The notes beneath the pieces were generated by a model. That model was given only the letters and a program-made list of their open reading frames with translations, did no database searches and was not told the origin of the DNA. A program made the position numbers and the translations under genes. A DNA stretch of 32,423 nt from a bacterium (GTDB lineage Bacteria; Fidelibacterota; UBA2242), in contig JAHJGX010000164.1 in the NCBI GenBank assembly GCA_018824205.1, positions 1-32,423 of the forward strand. The letters are read 5' to 3'. Of this stretch, positions 6,992 through 15,894 are shown one piece after another (position 1 is the stretch's first letter; each line of letters starts with the position of its first letter).

Positions 6992-9900
6992 TCAGCTATA
7001 TTCCTGCCAGCTGCGGATTTCCAGCCGGTCCTGGGCGCCCCTGGAAATGGATTCGATAAAGCGCATGGCAATCTGACGATTGGTGATCAGCATGACATTA
7101 TAATCCACCGCAGCCCGGCGGATCAGGTAGCCGTTGGTCAGTTCCTCATTCTGGTAATTCTTGGGAATATTAATAACCAGGTCGATCTTGCCTTCCTTGA
7201 TCATTTCCACGGCATTCGGTGATTTCTCATCCAGCGGCCAGTACACCGTTTGTACCGGTACCTGGTTCACTTTCAGGAAACTGGCGGTGCCTCCGGTTGC
7301 ATACAATGCGATTCCTGACTGACTCAGAAAACGAATACATTCCAGCAGTTCCGCTTTCGACGAGATCGGGCCGGTGGACAGCAATACACTCTTAAACTGT
7401 AATTTATAACCCACCGACAGCAGCGCTTTCAGAAAGGCCTCTTCAAAATTCTCACCCAGGCAGGCGACTTCGCCGGTGGACGCCATTTCCACACCCAGGG
7501 TCGGATCGGCGCCCTGCAGCCGGGTAAAGGAGAACTGTGGCGCCTTGACGCCCACATATTCCAGTTCAAAGGAAGAGCTGGACCACTTCTGCACTGGCAC
7601 CCGCATGATGACGCGGGTCGCCATATCGATAAAATTCTTCTTCAGTACTTTGGAGATAAAGGGGAAACTCCGCGACGCCCGCAGATTGCACTCGATCACC
7701 TTCACCTGGTTGTTTTTGGCGATAAACTGGATATTGAAGGGCCCGTTGATTTGAAGAGCACTAGCGATTTTATTGGAAATCGACCGAACCTGGCGGATGG
7801 TTTCCAGGTAAGTGCGCTGGGGTGGAAACACCAGGGTGGCGTCCCCGGAATGCACCCCGGCATTCTCAACATGTTCGGAAATTGCATAGGCGATGATATC
7901 GCCATTCTGGGCTACGGCGTCGAATTCGATCTCCTTGGCATTTTCCAGGAATTTACTGATGACAGTGGGATGGTCCGGCGACAGCGTTACCGCTTTTTTC
8001 AAGTATTCTTCCAGTTCGATATCGTTGGACGCCACCGCCATCGCGGCCCCGCTCAATACATAAGACGGCCGAATAAGGACCGGGTACTGATAGTCATTGG
8101 CAAACTGTTTTGCTTCTTCAATGGAAGTCAGTTCTTTCCAGGTGGGTTGATCGATCCCCAGTTGGTCCAGCAGATCAGAAAAATGCCGGCGGTTTTCCGC
8201 TTTATCAATATTTTCCGGTGTTGTTCCGAGAATCCGGATGCCGGTACGATGCAGTTTGAGCGCCAAATTATTGGGAATCTGCCCACCCACCGAGACAATC
8301 ACGCCGATGGGTTTGAACATCCGGTAAATCTCGGTCACGGACTCCTGGCTGATCTCATCGAAAATCAGGTAATCCACTTCGTCATAATCGGTGCTGACGG
8401 TTTCCGGGTTGTAATTCACCAGAATCGTGGAATATCCTAGTTTCCGCAATGTCTTGCCCGCATTGACGCAGCTCCAGTCAAATTCCACGGAGCTGCCGAT
8501 ACGGTAAGCGCCGGAGCCAAGAATGATAACCGTATTGGGATCGAAATGATCAAGATCATGCTTGTCGGCATGATAACTGAGATAAAGGTAATTGGTTTTC
8601 GCCGGGTATTCCGCAGCGAGCGTGTCGATCTGGCGGATTTTCGGGAACAGTTGATATTCTTCCCGCAGTTTGCGGATGTCGGCAGCGGTTTGACCGCTGA
8701 TGTTCCCGATTTGTTCATCGGAAAAGCCCGATTGTTTCGCCGTTTTCAGGAGTTTTTCCGGGATTCTTTTCGATGATTTTTGCAGTTCAATTTCGATATC
8801 GACAATATTTTTAACTTTATAAATAAACCAGCAATCGATGTGGGTCAGTTCGTGAATTTTCGTTACGGAAAATCCCTGTTTAAGAGCTTCTGCCACCGAG
8901 AAAATGCGCTCCTCAGTTGGTTGATGCAGTTCATTTTCCAGGTCGTCAAAAAACAGGTGTGAATTCCCCACCAGCCCGCAGGCCCCGCTTTCCAGCATAC
9001 GGATACCCTTCTGCAGGGCTTCCTCGAAGCTGCGGCCAATGGCCATGATTTCACCAACGGATTTCATGCCCGAGCCAATCTGCTTCGACACCCGGCGGAA
9101 CTTTTTCAGGTCCCATTTAGGGATTTTGACCACGCAGTAATCCAGGGCCGGTTCGAAAAAAGCCGAGGTTGTCTGGGTAATCGAGTTTTTCAATTCATGC
9201 AGGCCAAATCCCAGAGCCAGTTTGGCGGCGATAAAGGCAATCGGGTAGCCGGTGGCTTTCGATGCCAGCGCCGAACTCCGGGAGAGCCGGGCATTGACTT
9301 CGATCACCCGGTAATCATCACTTTGTGGATGAAAGGCGTATTGAATATTACACTCACCCACAATACCCAGATGCCGGATCGTTTTAATGGCAATTGTTCT
9401 TAATTTATGGTAATCGTGATTAGACAATGTCTGGCTCGGTGCGACGACAATGCTTTCGCCGGTGTGAATACCCATGGGATCGAGGTTTTCCATATTACAG
9501 ATGGTTATGCAATTGCTGAAGCGATCGCACATAACCTCGTATTCCACCTCTTTCCAGCCTAACAGGTATTCTTCGATCAGGACCTGCTTCGTATAGGTCA
9601 GCGCTTTGCCGACTTTTTGAGTGAGTTCCTCTTTGTCCCGGCAAATTCCGGAGCCTAAACCACCCAGCGCGAAGGCAATCCGCACCATCACCGGGTAACC
9701 GATCTCATCGGCTTTTTTTATAGCATCTTGTGTGGATTCGGCGGTGGCGCTCCGGGCGGTCTTCACGCCAATTTCATTTAGTTTATTGATAAATAGCTTA
9801 CGGTCTTCGGTTTCCAGGATCGTATCGATGGGTGTCCCCAGTACTTTCACGCTGTACTTTTGAAAAACCCCGTTGCGATTCAATTCAAGGCCGGTATTCA

Positions 9901-10180
9901 GCGCCGTCTGACCGCCAAAGCTTAGCAGGATGCCGTCAGGTTTGGTTTTTTTGATAATTTTTTTCACAAATTCGGCATTCACAGGCAGGAAATAAACTTC
10001 ATCGGCTAAATCTTCCGAGGTCTGGATCGTGGCGATATTCGGATTGACCAGGATTGTGTGAATTCCCTCCTGCTTCAGGGCCTTGATCGCCTGGCTGCCG
10101 GAGTAGTCGAATTCCCCGGCCTCACCGATTTTCAGAGCGGCGCTCCCCAGTATAATGACTTTCTTTAGTGATTGATCCAT
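6992..10180 (-). CDS. carB: carbamoyl-phosphate synthase large subunit
   Basis: CarB joins bicarbonate, ammonia and two ATP to make carbamoyl phosphate for pyrimidine and arginine synthesis. Two ATP-grasp halves are clear: the N-terminal ILGSAALKIGEAGEFDYSGSQ to KATGYPIA, and the C-terminal half from TVIILGSGAYRIGSSVEFDW, followed by an MGS-like allosteric domain (IALYATGGTASFL). At about 1062 residues it has the usual length. The wording (GESIVVAPSQTL, VKAPQFSFTRLQGADP) resembles the eukaryotic CPS1/CAD and Bacteroidota type more than the proteobacterial one. The frame is open to a TTG at 10192, but the ATG at 10180 fits the family better. carA lies upstream on the same strand. Confidence 0.97.
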   Translation of the reverse strand: MDQSLKKVIILGSAALKIGEAGEFDYSGSQAIKALKQEGIHTILVNPNIATIQTSEDLADEVYFLPVNAEFVKKIIKKTKPDGILLSFGGQTALNTGLELNRNGVFQKYSVKVLGTPIDTILETEDRKLFINKLNEIGVKTARSATAESTQDAIKKADEIGYPVMVRIAFALGGLGSGICRDKEELTQKVGKALTYTKQVLIEEYLLGWKEVEYEVMCDRFSNCITICNMENLDPMGIHTGESIVVAPSQTLSNHDYHKLRTIAIKTIRHLGIVGECNIQYAFHPQSDDYRVIEVNARLSRSSALASKATGYPIAFIAAKLALGFGLHELKNSITQTTSAFFEPALDYCVVKIPKWDLKKFRRVSKQIGSGMKSVGEIMAIGRSFEEALQKGIRMLESGACGLVGNSHLFFDDLENELHQPTEERIFSVAEALKQGFSVTKIHELTHIDCWFIYKVKNIVDIEIELQKSSKRIPEKLLKTAKQSGFSDEQIGNISGQTAADIRKLREEYQLFPKIRQIDTLAAEYPAKTNYLYLSYHADKHDLDHFDPNTVIILGSGAYRIGSSVEFDWSCVNAGKTLRKLGYSTILVNYNPETVSTDYDEVDYLIFDEISQESVTEIYRMFKPIGVIVSVGGQIPNNLALKLHRTGIRILGTTPENIDKAENRRHFSDLLDQLGIDQPTWKELTSIEEAKQFANDYQYPVLIRPSYVLSGAAMAVASNDIELEEYLKKAVTLSPDHPTVISKFLENAKEIEFDAVAQNGDIIAYAISEHVENAGVHSGDATLVFPPQRTYLETIRQVRSISNKIASALQINGPFNIQFIAKNNQVKVIECNLRASRSFPFISKVLKKNFIDMATRVIMRVPVQKWSSSSFELEYVGVKAPQFSFTRLQGADPTLGVEMASTGEVACLGENFEEAFLKALLSVGYKLQFKSVLLSTGPISSKAELLECIRFLSQSGIALYATGGTASFLKVNQVPVQTVYWPLDEKSPNAVEMIKEGKIDLVINIPKNYQNEELTNGYLIRRAAVDYNVMLITNRQIAMRFIESISRGAQDRLEIRSWQEYS

Positions 10181-10217
10181 TCGATGATCCAATGTTAATG
10201 ATCTGGTTTATTTTTTA

Positions 10218-10302
10218 ACCGCAGAGGACGCAGAGAGTATCTATTTCTATTTCTATTTCTATTCATATTAATAATCTCTGCGTTCTCCGCGCACTCTGCG
10301 GT
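10218..10302. repeat. palindromic intergenic repeat between carA and carB
   Basis: ACCGCAGAG at 10218-10226 and CTCTGCGGT at 10294-10302 are perfect inverted 9-mers, with further near-complementary GACGCAGAG and CTCTGCGTT arms inside. Repeats of this CTCTGCG type are common intergenic elements in many environmental bacteria. Because it lies within the carAB message it would form a hairpin between the two cistrons and could affect their relative expression or mRNA stability. Confidence 0.65.
10240..10263. repeat. four tandem copies of the hexamer TCTATT
   Basis: Four perfect head-to-tail TCTATT units occupy the loop of the intergenic palindrome between carA and carB. A short perfect tandem array can change copy number by slippage. 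It is non-coding, so any effect would be on spacing between the cistrons. Confidence 0.8.
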
Positions 10303-10309
10303 GAATATC

Positions 10310-11371
10310 TCATTTTAGCATACCAATAAATTTATCAAAAATAAAATCCGCATCCTCCGGCCCCGGCGCGGCTTCGGGGTGAAACTGTACACTCATGAAT
10401 CGGCCGGACTCGTGGATGATGCCTTCGTTGGTCCCATCGTTCAGATTGCGGAACCAGGGCGACCAACCGGCGGGAATCGTGTCATCATTTACAGCGAACC
10501 CGTGATTCTGCGAGGTGATGATGCAGCGCTTCGTTCCCTGCTCCATGACCGGCTGGTTCTGTCCGCGATGACCGTACTTCAATTTATATGTATCGGCGCC
10601 GGCAGCCAGGGCGATGATCTGGTTCCCCAGGCAGATACCAAATGTGGGGATGTCATTAGAAATAGCGTACCGGGCGCTTTCAATCGGCTGTAAACACTCT
10701 TTGGGATTTCCGGGTCCATTGGAGATCAGTAGTCCATCGAATTTATATTGACTGATATCCGTATCCCAGGGCAGGCGCAGGACTTCAACATTGCGGCGCA
10801 ACAGAAGCCGGATAATGCTCAGTTTGCAGCCGCAGTCCAGAAGCGCAACTCTTTTTGTCCCTTTGCCTGATGTCGTAACTTCAGTTGGGCTAACTCTTTT
10901 CACAATATTTTCATGGTTTGGGTCGTAAAACTCAATATCCTGATCGATAAGGATTTTACCGAGCATACTGCCCTTTTCACGCAATATCCGGGTCAGGCGG
11001 CGGGTATCGATGCCGCTGATGGCCGGAACCTTCGCCGATTTCAGCCAGTCCGACAAACTCTGCACCGCCTGCCAGTGACTGTATTTTGTCGATTTTTCGG
11101 AAACCACAAGCCCGGTCACCTGGATACGCTCCGACTCAAAATAATCTGAGTTCACCGAGAAATCATTCTCAGGAATACCGTAATTTCCAATCAGCGGATA
11201 GGTCAAAACGAGTAACTGTCCGTAATATGACGGATCGGTCAGGCTCTCGGGATAACCGACCATCCCGGTATTAAATACGACCTCACCGGCCGCCGACATA
11301 TCGGCGCCAAAGGACCCTCCCTCGAATACTGTTCCGTCTTCTAAAACGAGTTTTGCTTGTAATTTTTCCAT
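10310..11371 (-). CDS. carA: carbamoyl-phosphate synthase small subunit (glutamine amidotransferase)
   Basis: CarA hydrolyses glutamine and channels ammonia to CarB. The 353-residue protein has the N-terminal CPSase small-chain domain (LVLEDGTVFEGGSFGA, VVFNTGMVGYPESLTDPSY) and a class I GATase domain with the nucleophile elbow FGICLGNQ, followed by SQNHGFAV and the catalytic His-Glu in QFHPEAAPGPED. All triad residues are present. It is the first gene of carAB on the minus strand, with 129 bases to the carB ATG, an unusually wide gap for this pair because a palindromic repeat occupies it. I see no pyrimidine attenuator upstream. Confidence 0.97.
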   Translation of the reverse strand: MEKLQAKLVLEDGTVFEGGSFGADMSAAGEVVFNTGMVGYPESLTDPSYYGQLLVLTYPLIGNYGIPENDFSVNSDYFESERIQVTGLVVSEKSTKYSHWQAVQSLSDWLKSAKVPAISGIDTRRLTRILREKGSMLGKILIDQDIEFYDPNHENIVKRVSPTEVTTSGKGTKRVALLDCGCKLSIIRLLLRRNVEVLRLPWDTDISQYKFDGLLISNGPGNPKECLQPIESARYAISNDIPTFGICLGNQIIALAAGADTYKLKYGHRGQNQPVMEQGTKRCIITSQNHGFAVNDDTIPAGWSPWFRNLNDGTNEGIIHESGRFMSVQFHPEAAPGPEDADFIFDKFIGMLK

Positions 11372-11718
11372 CTATTTCACCGATTCAAACATGTTACAGG
11401 GTAATCACAATTATGTTGGGCTGAAATTTACGGTTTATTTTAAAAATTACGAACTGAAATTGCAGTTTTTATCCCATCCATACTTGATTTATACAGCTAC
11501 GACCTGCAGACTATTATCTCGTTCCGGGGCTCCGGCTCCGGAATATATCTAATGCTAACCCCTTGTTTCAACACGGGGATTCTGTAATATAACTAAACCA
11601 GGAAACCACTTAAGTGGTTGTTGAGATTGTGAGTGGTTTTTATTCCCCGGGATGAATCCCGGGGTTATTCTTTTTATCGCACAATTCAATCAGGCAATTC
11701 ATGAATTCCCTCTACGAT
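11372..11718. repeat. intergenic region with four successive hairpins (11522-11664)
   Basis: This 347-base gap holds no gene but contains four clustered inverted repeats. They are TTCCGG/CCGGAA (11522-11543); CCCC/GGGG with near-complementary inner bases (11559-11578); the perfect 16-bp palindrome AACCACTTAAGTGGTT (11604-11619); and CCCCGGGAT/ATCCCGGGG (11645-11664). The last has T-rich sequence after it only on the plus strand, although both flanking genes are on the minus strand, so it is not an obvious terminator for the aminopeptidase gene. The promoter of carA should lie in the part nearest 11371, but I cannot assign it. Confidence 0.6.
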
Positions 11719-12918
11719 TCAATCCGGATACTTGATTTTCCAGATGTTGTCCTCTGAGATAATTTTCTGATCACCCAGAAAGACGTGGCGACCGGCGCCG
11801 CCTTTTCTGAAATCCACCACAATATCCACATGCTGGGCGGATTCATTCATGATCCCGGCTTTTATAAATTCCGCCAACTGTTCCTTCGCTCCCTCAGCAT
11901 CGGGATTATCAATATAGCAATTCGGATAACTTTCACCGATAGCGATGTGCAGAGTTCCGCCAACCTTCTCCACAAACAGCGGGTGTTTCAGCGCAACCGT
12001 CAGTCCCTGGTTCATCCCCAGGGCGACTTCGCCGATTCGATGGGACCCGTCATCGGTTTCGATAATATTCTTCAAGGCATCAAACGCCTTTTCTGCGCTG
12101 TAATCAATAATCCGTCCCTTTTCCAGTTTCAGGTAAATCCCCTGAATCGTGACACCGCTGTAATACACCGGCAGATCGACGAAAATCTCCCCTTCCACGG
12201 AATTCGCATCGGGGCTGGTATAGACTTCGCCATCGGGAAAATTGCGTTCGCCGACACATTTGATCGGAAAACGATCTTTGATATTCATCGTTAATGTCAG
12301 CAGTTTACCGGTTTTCGGGTGTTCTGTTTCAATGCGGATCGTGCCACATTTTCCCATTAATTGAGCAATCGGTTCTTCAATATTGTCGAGTTTTTTTGGA
12401 TCGGTCAGGGATGTTTCTACCACAATTTTACTGTATTTATCGAGACTCATACCTTCCAGATCGGCAAAAGCCTGGGTGGGAAACAGCGTTAATACCCATG
12501 GTTTACTCAACCGGATTTGTTTAAAGGGCATATCGGCTCTTGATAGCGCTTGAGATGGCATATCCGGCAGGTTCGCAAACAGCTCCGGCGATTCGGAACC
12601 CAGAATTTCAATGTATTTTGTCATGGCTTCATAGCGTTCGTGATGCCAATCGGGCACCCGTTGGATCTGCTCGATTTTACCATGTTTCGTAATTGACGCG
12701 CCCCAGACCTGTCCGCGGTTGTTGTCCGGCGGCACCAGGCAGATATCGGCGATTGCACCCGCGGCAAAGATTTTATCCTGCAGAACCGACATCAGCGGCC
12801 ATGTAATATGTTCGCCTTTGACCATCACAACATCATCAGGTGTGATTCCTTCCAGAGAATGATCCAACAGGTAATCCGCCCATTTTTCGAGATCCTTTTT
12901 GCTGATGTTTGCCTGCAT
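11719..12918 (-). CDS. M29-family metallo-aminopeptidase
   Basis: A 399-residue protein of the M29 (thermophilic aminopeptidase, AmpS/PepS-like) family, which removes N-terminal residues from peptides using a two-metal centre in the cytoplasm. The expected ligands are visible: GERNFPDGEVYTSP (Glu231), HRIGEVALG (Glu297), LHIAIGES (His324) and HVDIVVD (His363, Asp365). No signal peptide is present. A near-perfect Shine-Dalgarno, GGAGGAAAC, precedes the ATG at 12918. It is transcribed divergently from the HTH-EIIA and Ehr operon, with 309 bases between them. Its link to that operon is unknown. Confidence 0.9.
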   Translation of the reverse strand: MQANISKKDLEKWADYLLDHSLEGITPDDVVMVKGEHITWPLMSVLQDKIFAAGAIADICLVPPDNNRGQVWGASITKHGKIEQIQRVPDWHHERYEAMTKYIEILGSESPELFANLPDMPSQALSRADMPFKQIRLSKPWVLTLFPTQAFADLEGMSLDKYSKIVVETSLTDPKKLDNIEEPIAQLMGKCGTIRIETEHPKTGKLLTLTMNIKDRFPIKCVGERNFPDGEVYTSPDANSVEGEIFVDLPVYYSGVTIQGIYLKLEKGRIIDYSAEKAFDALKNIIETDDGSHRIGEVALGMNQGLTVALKHPLFVEKVGGTLHIAIGESYPNCYIDNPDAEGAKEQLAEFIKAGIMNESAQHVDIVVDFRKGGAGRHVFLGDQKIISEDNIWKIKYPD

Positions 12919-13227
12919 GTTTCCTCCTTCAACGTGTTTGTTGTAAAATACAATTCAGATTGAATGATGTCAATTTATTCAAGCTCCCCTGTATTCATCA
13001 TCTCGAAATCGGGCAAATGCCGGATGAGAGGTCGGATCAGATTAGGGCGCCGATCTTAAGATATACATTTCAAACTCAAGCGTAATCGAATAGCGAATCC
13101 GGTCATACAAATTGAACTGTAAGAATAGGACATTAATGGACATAATGATAAATAAAAGGAATATTAAGAATATTATTGGACATCGCTGGAAATTGTATTA
13201 CATTTGCGCGTTTTTTAAGGTGAGCAT
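12919..13227. promoter_or_regulatory. divergent promoter region between the aminopeptidase and the Ehr-type operon
   Basis: This 309-base gap has no coding potential and must hold promoters for both directions. The half nearest the operon is AT-rich and contains two sets of short direct repeats. GAATATTA occurs at 13159-13166 and 13168-13175, and GGACAT occurs three times between 13128 and 13183. I cannot assign a confident -35/-10 pair. An AAGGTG stretch just before 13228 is the ribosome site of the first gene. Confidence 0.5.
13128..13183 (+). promoter_or_regulatory. three direct GGACAT repeats, possible activator sites
   Basis: GGACAT begins at 13128, 13138 and 13178, two of the copies as TGGACAT. 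The spacings are 10 and 40 bases, so all three lie on the same face of the helix. They sit 45 to 100 bases upstream of the first gene of the Ehr-type operon, where activator sites normally lie. Confidence 0.4.
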
Positions 13228-13917
13228 ATGGAATTGAAGATCAAAGACATTGTAGAATTATTGCAAGTTTCGGAAAAAACGGTTTACCGCTGGATCAGAG
13301 ACAAGAAGATTCCCTGTTACCGGATCAACCACCAGTATCGCTTTAACCGGGCTGAAATCAACGAATGGATACTGGAAGGCAAGATCGAACTGGCTTCGCG
13401 TCTGATCGATTTGAATATCGCGAAACGTCTGACGAATTTCACTAGTTTGCTGCAGAACGGTGGTATTCATTATGATATTCCGGGTGACACCGTCGCCAAA
13501 GTTCTGCACAATGCTATCAATACAATTCCAACACCATCGAGCGTATCCAGAGAGGATATCCTTTCTGCATTGCTCAACCGGGAAAGCATGATGTCCACGG
13601 CGATCGGGCATGGAATTGCCATTCCGCATCCGCGCCATCCGATCATCACCAACATTGAAGATGCCAGTGTCTCGATCTGCTTCCTGCAGAATCCCGTGGA
13701 TTACCGCGCACTCGACGGGAATCCAGTCGATACACTCTTTGTGTTATTGACTTACAGTCCGCGCCGACATCTCGAAGTGTTATCAAAAATCTCCTATTTA
13801 TGCCAGATGGAAGAGTTTCTCAAACTGCTCAGAAGACGCGCTGCCGAGGCAGAGATTATCGAATTTATTCGCGAAAAAGAACTGACCTGGCAGGGCAATC
13901 GGGTGGAGACTGAATGA
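13228..13917 (+). CDS. excisionase-type HTH plus PTS EIIA-like domain regulator
   Basis: Residues 1-55 are a MerR/excisionase-type helix-turn-helix (IKDIVELLQVSEKTVYRWIR, then YRFNRAEINEWI). Residues about 85-225 match PTS EIIA of the fructose/nitrogen (PtsN) type: SREDILSALLNRE, GIAIPHPRHP with the phosphorylatable His134, and HLEVLSKIS. Phosphorylation of such a domain could report energy or carbon status to DNA binding. The stop overlaps the start of the first membrane gene by 4 bases (ATGA), so the protein is co-translated with the Ehr-type complex and is a likely local regulator. No PTS permease genes are nearby. The regulatory role is inferred. Confidence 0.85.
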   Translation: MELKIKDIVELLQVSEKTVYRWIRDKKIPCYRINHQYRFNRAEINEWILEGKIELASRLIDLNIAKRLTNFTSLLQNGGIHYDIPGDTVAKVLHNAINTIPTPSSVSREDILSALLNRESMMSTAIGHGIAIPHPRHPIITNIEDASVSICFLQNPVDYRALDGNPVDTLFVLLTYSPRRHLEVLSKISYLCQMEEFLKLLRRRAAEAEIIEFIREKELTWQGNRVETE

Positions 13918-15890
13918 AACTATTTCTGATCGGCATTGTTCTGCTGCCGATTGGCGCCTTCCTGACCATTTTCACTTCTCCCAAATCGAAAGGATATGTC
14001 TTTTCGATTGCAGCATTAATCGCTCAATTTTTCCTGTTAACTCCGGCGATCCTGGTACTAGCTGGTGGTGAATCACTTTCGCTGCTTTTTCAACTATCCG
14101 ATCCGATTGGCACTGTACGATTGGTTCTGGATCCCCTGGCGGCTTTCTTTGTTCTCATCATCAGCTGCGGTGGTCTCCTGGCGGCGATCTACTCAATCGG
14201 CTACATGAAAATCTACGAAAACAGCCGCTACACTCTGTCAGCTTACTATATTTTTATGGGATTGCTTATCTCCGCCATGCTGCTGGTCGTCACGGCTCAA
14301 AACGCACTCTTCTTTCTGGTTATGTGGGAAATGATGTCGATCGCGTCGTTCTTCCTCGTTAGTTTTGAAAACGGCAAGGAGGAGGTACGCAAAGCCGGCT
14401 TGTATTACCTGATCGCCATGCAAATTGGTGCGGCTTTTCTGATTGCGGCATTTGCCTGGATGGTGACTCGTAGCGGCAGCATGGATTTTGTCACATTTCG
14501 CCAGGTATTTCAAACAAGCGGATCTTATTGGATATTCCTGCTGTTTCTGATCGGCTTTGGGACGAAAGCCGGATTGGTGCCCATGCATAGCTGGCTCCCG
14601 CGCGCGCATCCGGCTGCTCCGACCGGTGTTTCCGCCCTGATGTCGGGCGTCATGATCAAAACGGGAATCTATGGCATTTTGCGCCTGCTTCTGCTGTGGG
14701 GCACTCCCGATGTGGCGGCAAGCTATACCGTTCTTGGGATTGCACTCGTATCCGGGATTTTCGGAGTTATGAACGCCATCGCCCAGCATGACCTTAAAAA
14801 ATTGCTCGCTTATCACAGCATCGAAAATATCGGCATAATCGGAATCGGTATTGGAATCGGCATGCTCGGATTAGCCTATCATCAAAATACGATCGCGCTC
14901 CTGGGATTTCTGGGAGGGCTGCTGCATGTCTTTAACCATTTTACCTTTAAAAGTCTGCTGTTTTATGGTGCCGGGATTATCTATTCGAAAACCCACACCC
15001 GCCAGATCGAAAAAATGGGCGGACTGATGCATTACCTGCCGGTTACTGCGGTTTTGTTTCTGGTCGGATCGCTGGCGATCAGCGGATTACCATTATTCAG
15101 CGGATTCATCAGCGAATTCGCGATCTACCTCGGTATGATCCGGGGATTTGGGGTCACAAACCTTTCACTGAATGTAGCATCCCTGGTGAGCCTGGCTGGA
15201 CTCGCATTTATTGGTATCATGGCGGTACTCTGTTTTACTAAAGTCTTTGGTATCTGCTTCCTGGGAACGCCGCGCACAGCTTATCCTGAGAATATCAGAG
15301 ACGATCAACCGGCGATGCTATTTCCGATGATTCTGCTTGCCGGTGTAATCCTGATTATCGGGCTGGCGGCTGGTTTGGTGGTCCCGCTGATGTCGCGGAT
15401 TGTCAGCCAGTTTGTGCCCGGTCATACAGTTGCGGAGTGGACTGAGATTCGCCTGGTTTTTAGTCAGATCAGCGGAGTACTGGCAATTTTTGTGGTATTA
15501 ATCTTCGGCTTTTTGGCATTGCGCAGGATACTTTTGCGAAACAAGCCGGTAGCTGTCTTTAAAACGTGGGATTGCGGCTACCAGGCAGAGATTCCCCGGG
15601 CTCAGTACACCGGCAGTTCATTTGCATCTCCGTTTACAGGGCTCGTATCAGGAATAATCCCTAAGCATGAGGAACTGGACTCTCCGAAAACGTTGTTTCC
15701 GTTAAAAGCACGCTTCACAAGCCACAGTGAGGACCTTATCGATCTGTACTTAATAACACCCATGATTCGGTTTGTGCTGGGATTCCTGAAACTTTTCAAC
15801 TGGATTCAGTCCGGTCGCACCCAGCAGTATATTCTCTACGGACTGGTTTTTCTGGTCGTTTTGCTGATCTGGATCATAGGAATGCGCTAA
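13914..15890 (+). CDS. hyfB: HyfB/HycC-like proton-pumping antiporter subunit of the Ehr-type complex
   Basis: A 658-residue polytopic protein of the NuoL/M/N-Mrp antiporter family. The ion-channel residues are visible: Glu139 in MWEMMS, Lys218 in GFGTKAGLVPMHSWLP, Lys249 in VMIKTGIYG, His301 in HSIENIGIIG and Lys346 in HFTFKS. The C-terminal extension contains TWDCGYQ and QYTGSSF, the signature of HyfB/HycC rather than of complex I subunits. It overlaps the regulator gene by 4 bases and is followed after 4 bases by hyfC. It should sit in the cytoplasmic membrane and move protons or sodium when the peripheral arm is reduced or oxidised. Confidence 0.93.
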   Translation: MKLFLIGIVLLPIGAFLTIFTSPKSKGYVFSIAALIAQFFLLTPAILVLAGGESLSLLFQLSDPIGTVRLVLDPLAAFFVLIISCGGLLAAIYSIGYMKIYENSRYTLSAYYIFMGLLISAMLLVVTAQNALFFLVMWEMMSIASFFLVSFENGKEEVRKAGLYYLIAMQIGAAFLIAAFAWMVTRSGSMDFVTFRQVFQTSGSYWIFLLFLIGFGTKAGLVPMHSWLPRAHPAAPTGVSALMSGVMIKTGIYGILRLLLLWGTPDVAASYTVLGIALVSGIFGVMNAIAQHDLKKLLAYHSIENIGIIGIGIGIGMLGLAYHQNTIALLGFLGGLLHVFNHFTFKSLLFYGAGIIYSKTHTRQIEKMGGLMHYLPVTAVLFLVGSLAISGLPLFSGFISEFAIYLGMIRGFGVTNLSLNVASLVSLAGLAFIGIMAVLCFTKVFGICFLGTPRTAYPENIRDDQPAMLFPMILLAGVILIIGLAAGLVVPLMSRIVSQFVPGHTVAEWTEIRLVFSQISGVLAIFVVLIFGFLALRRILLRNKPVAVFKTWDCGYQAEIPRAQYTGSSFASPFTGLVSGIIPKHEELDSPKTLFPLKARFTSHSEDLIDLYLITPMIRFVLGFLKLFNWIQSGRTQQYILYGLVFLVVLLIWIIGMR

Positions 15891-15894
15891 AAAA

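Noticed and set aside
7751-8440. Plus-strand frame of 229 codons inside carB
   Set aside because: It lies entirely within the well-supported CarB reading on the opposite strand and has no domain signature.
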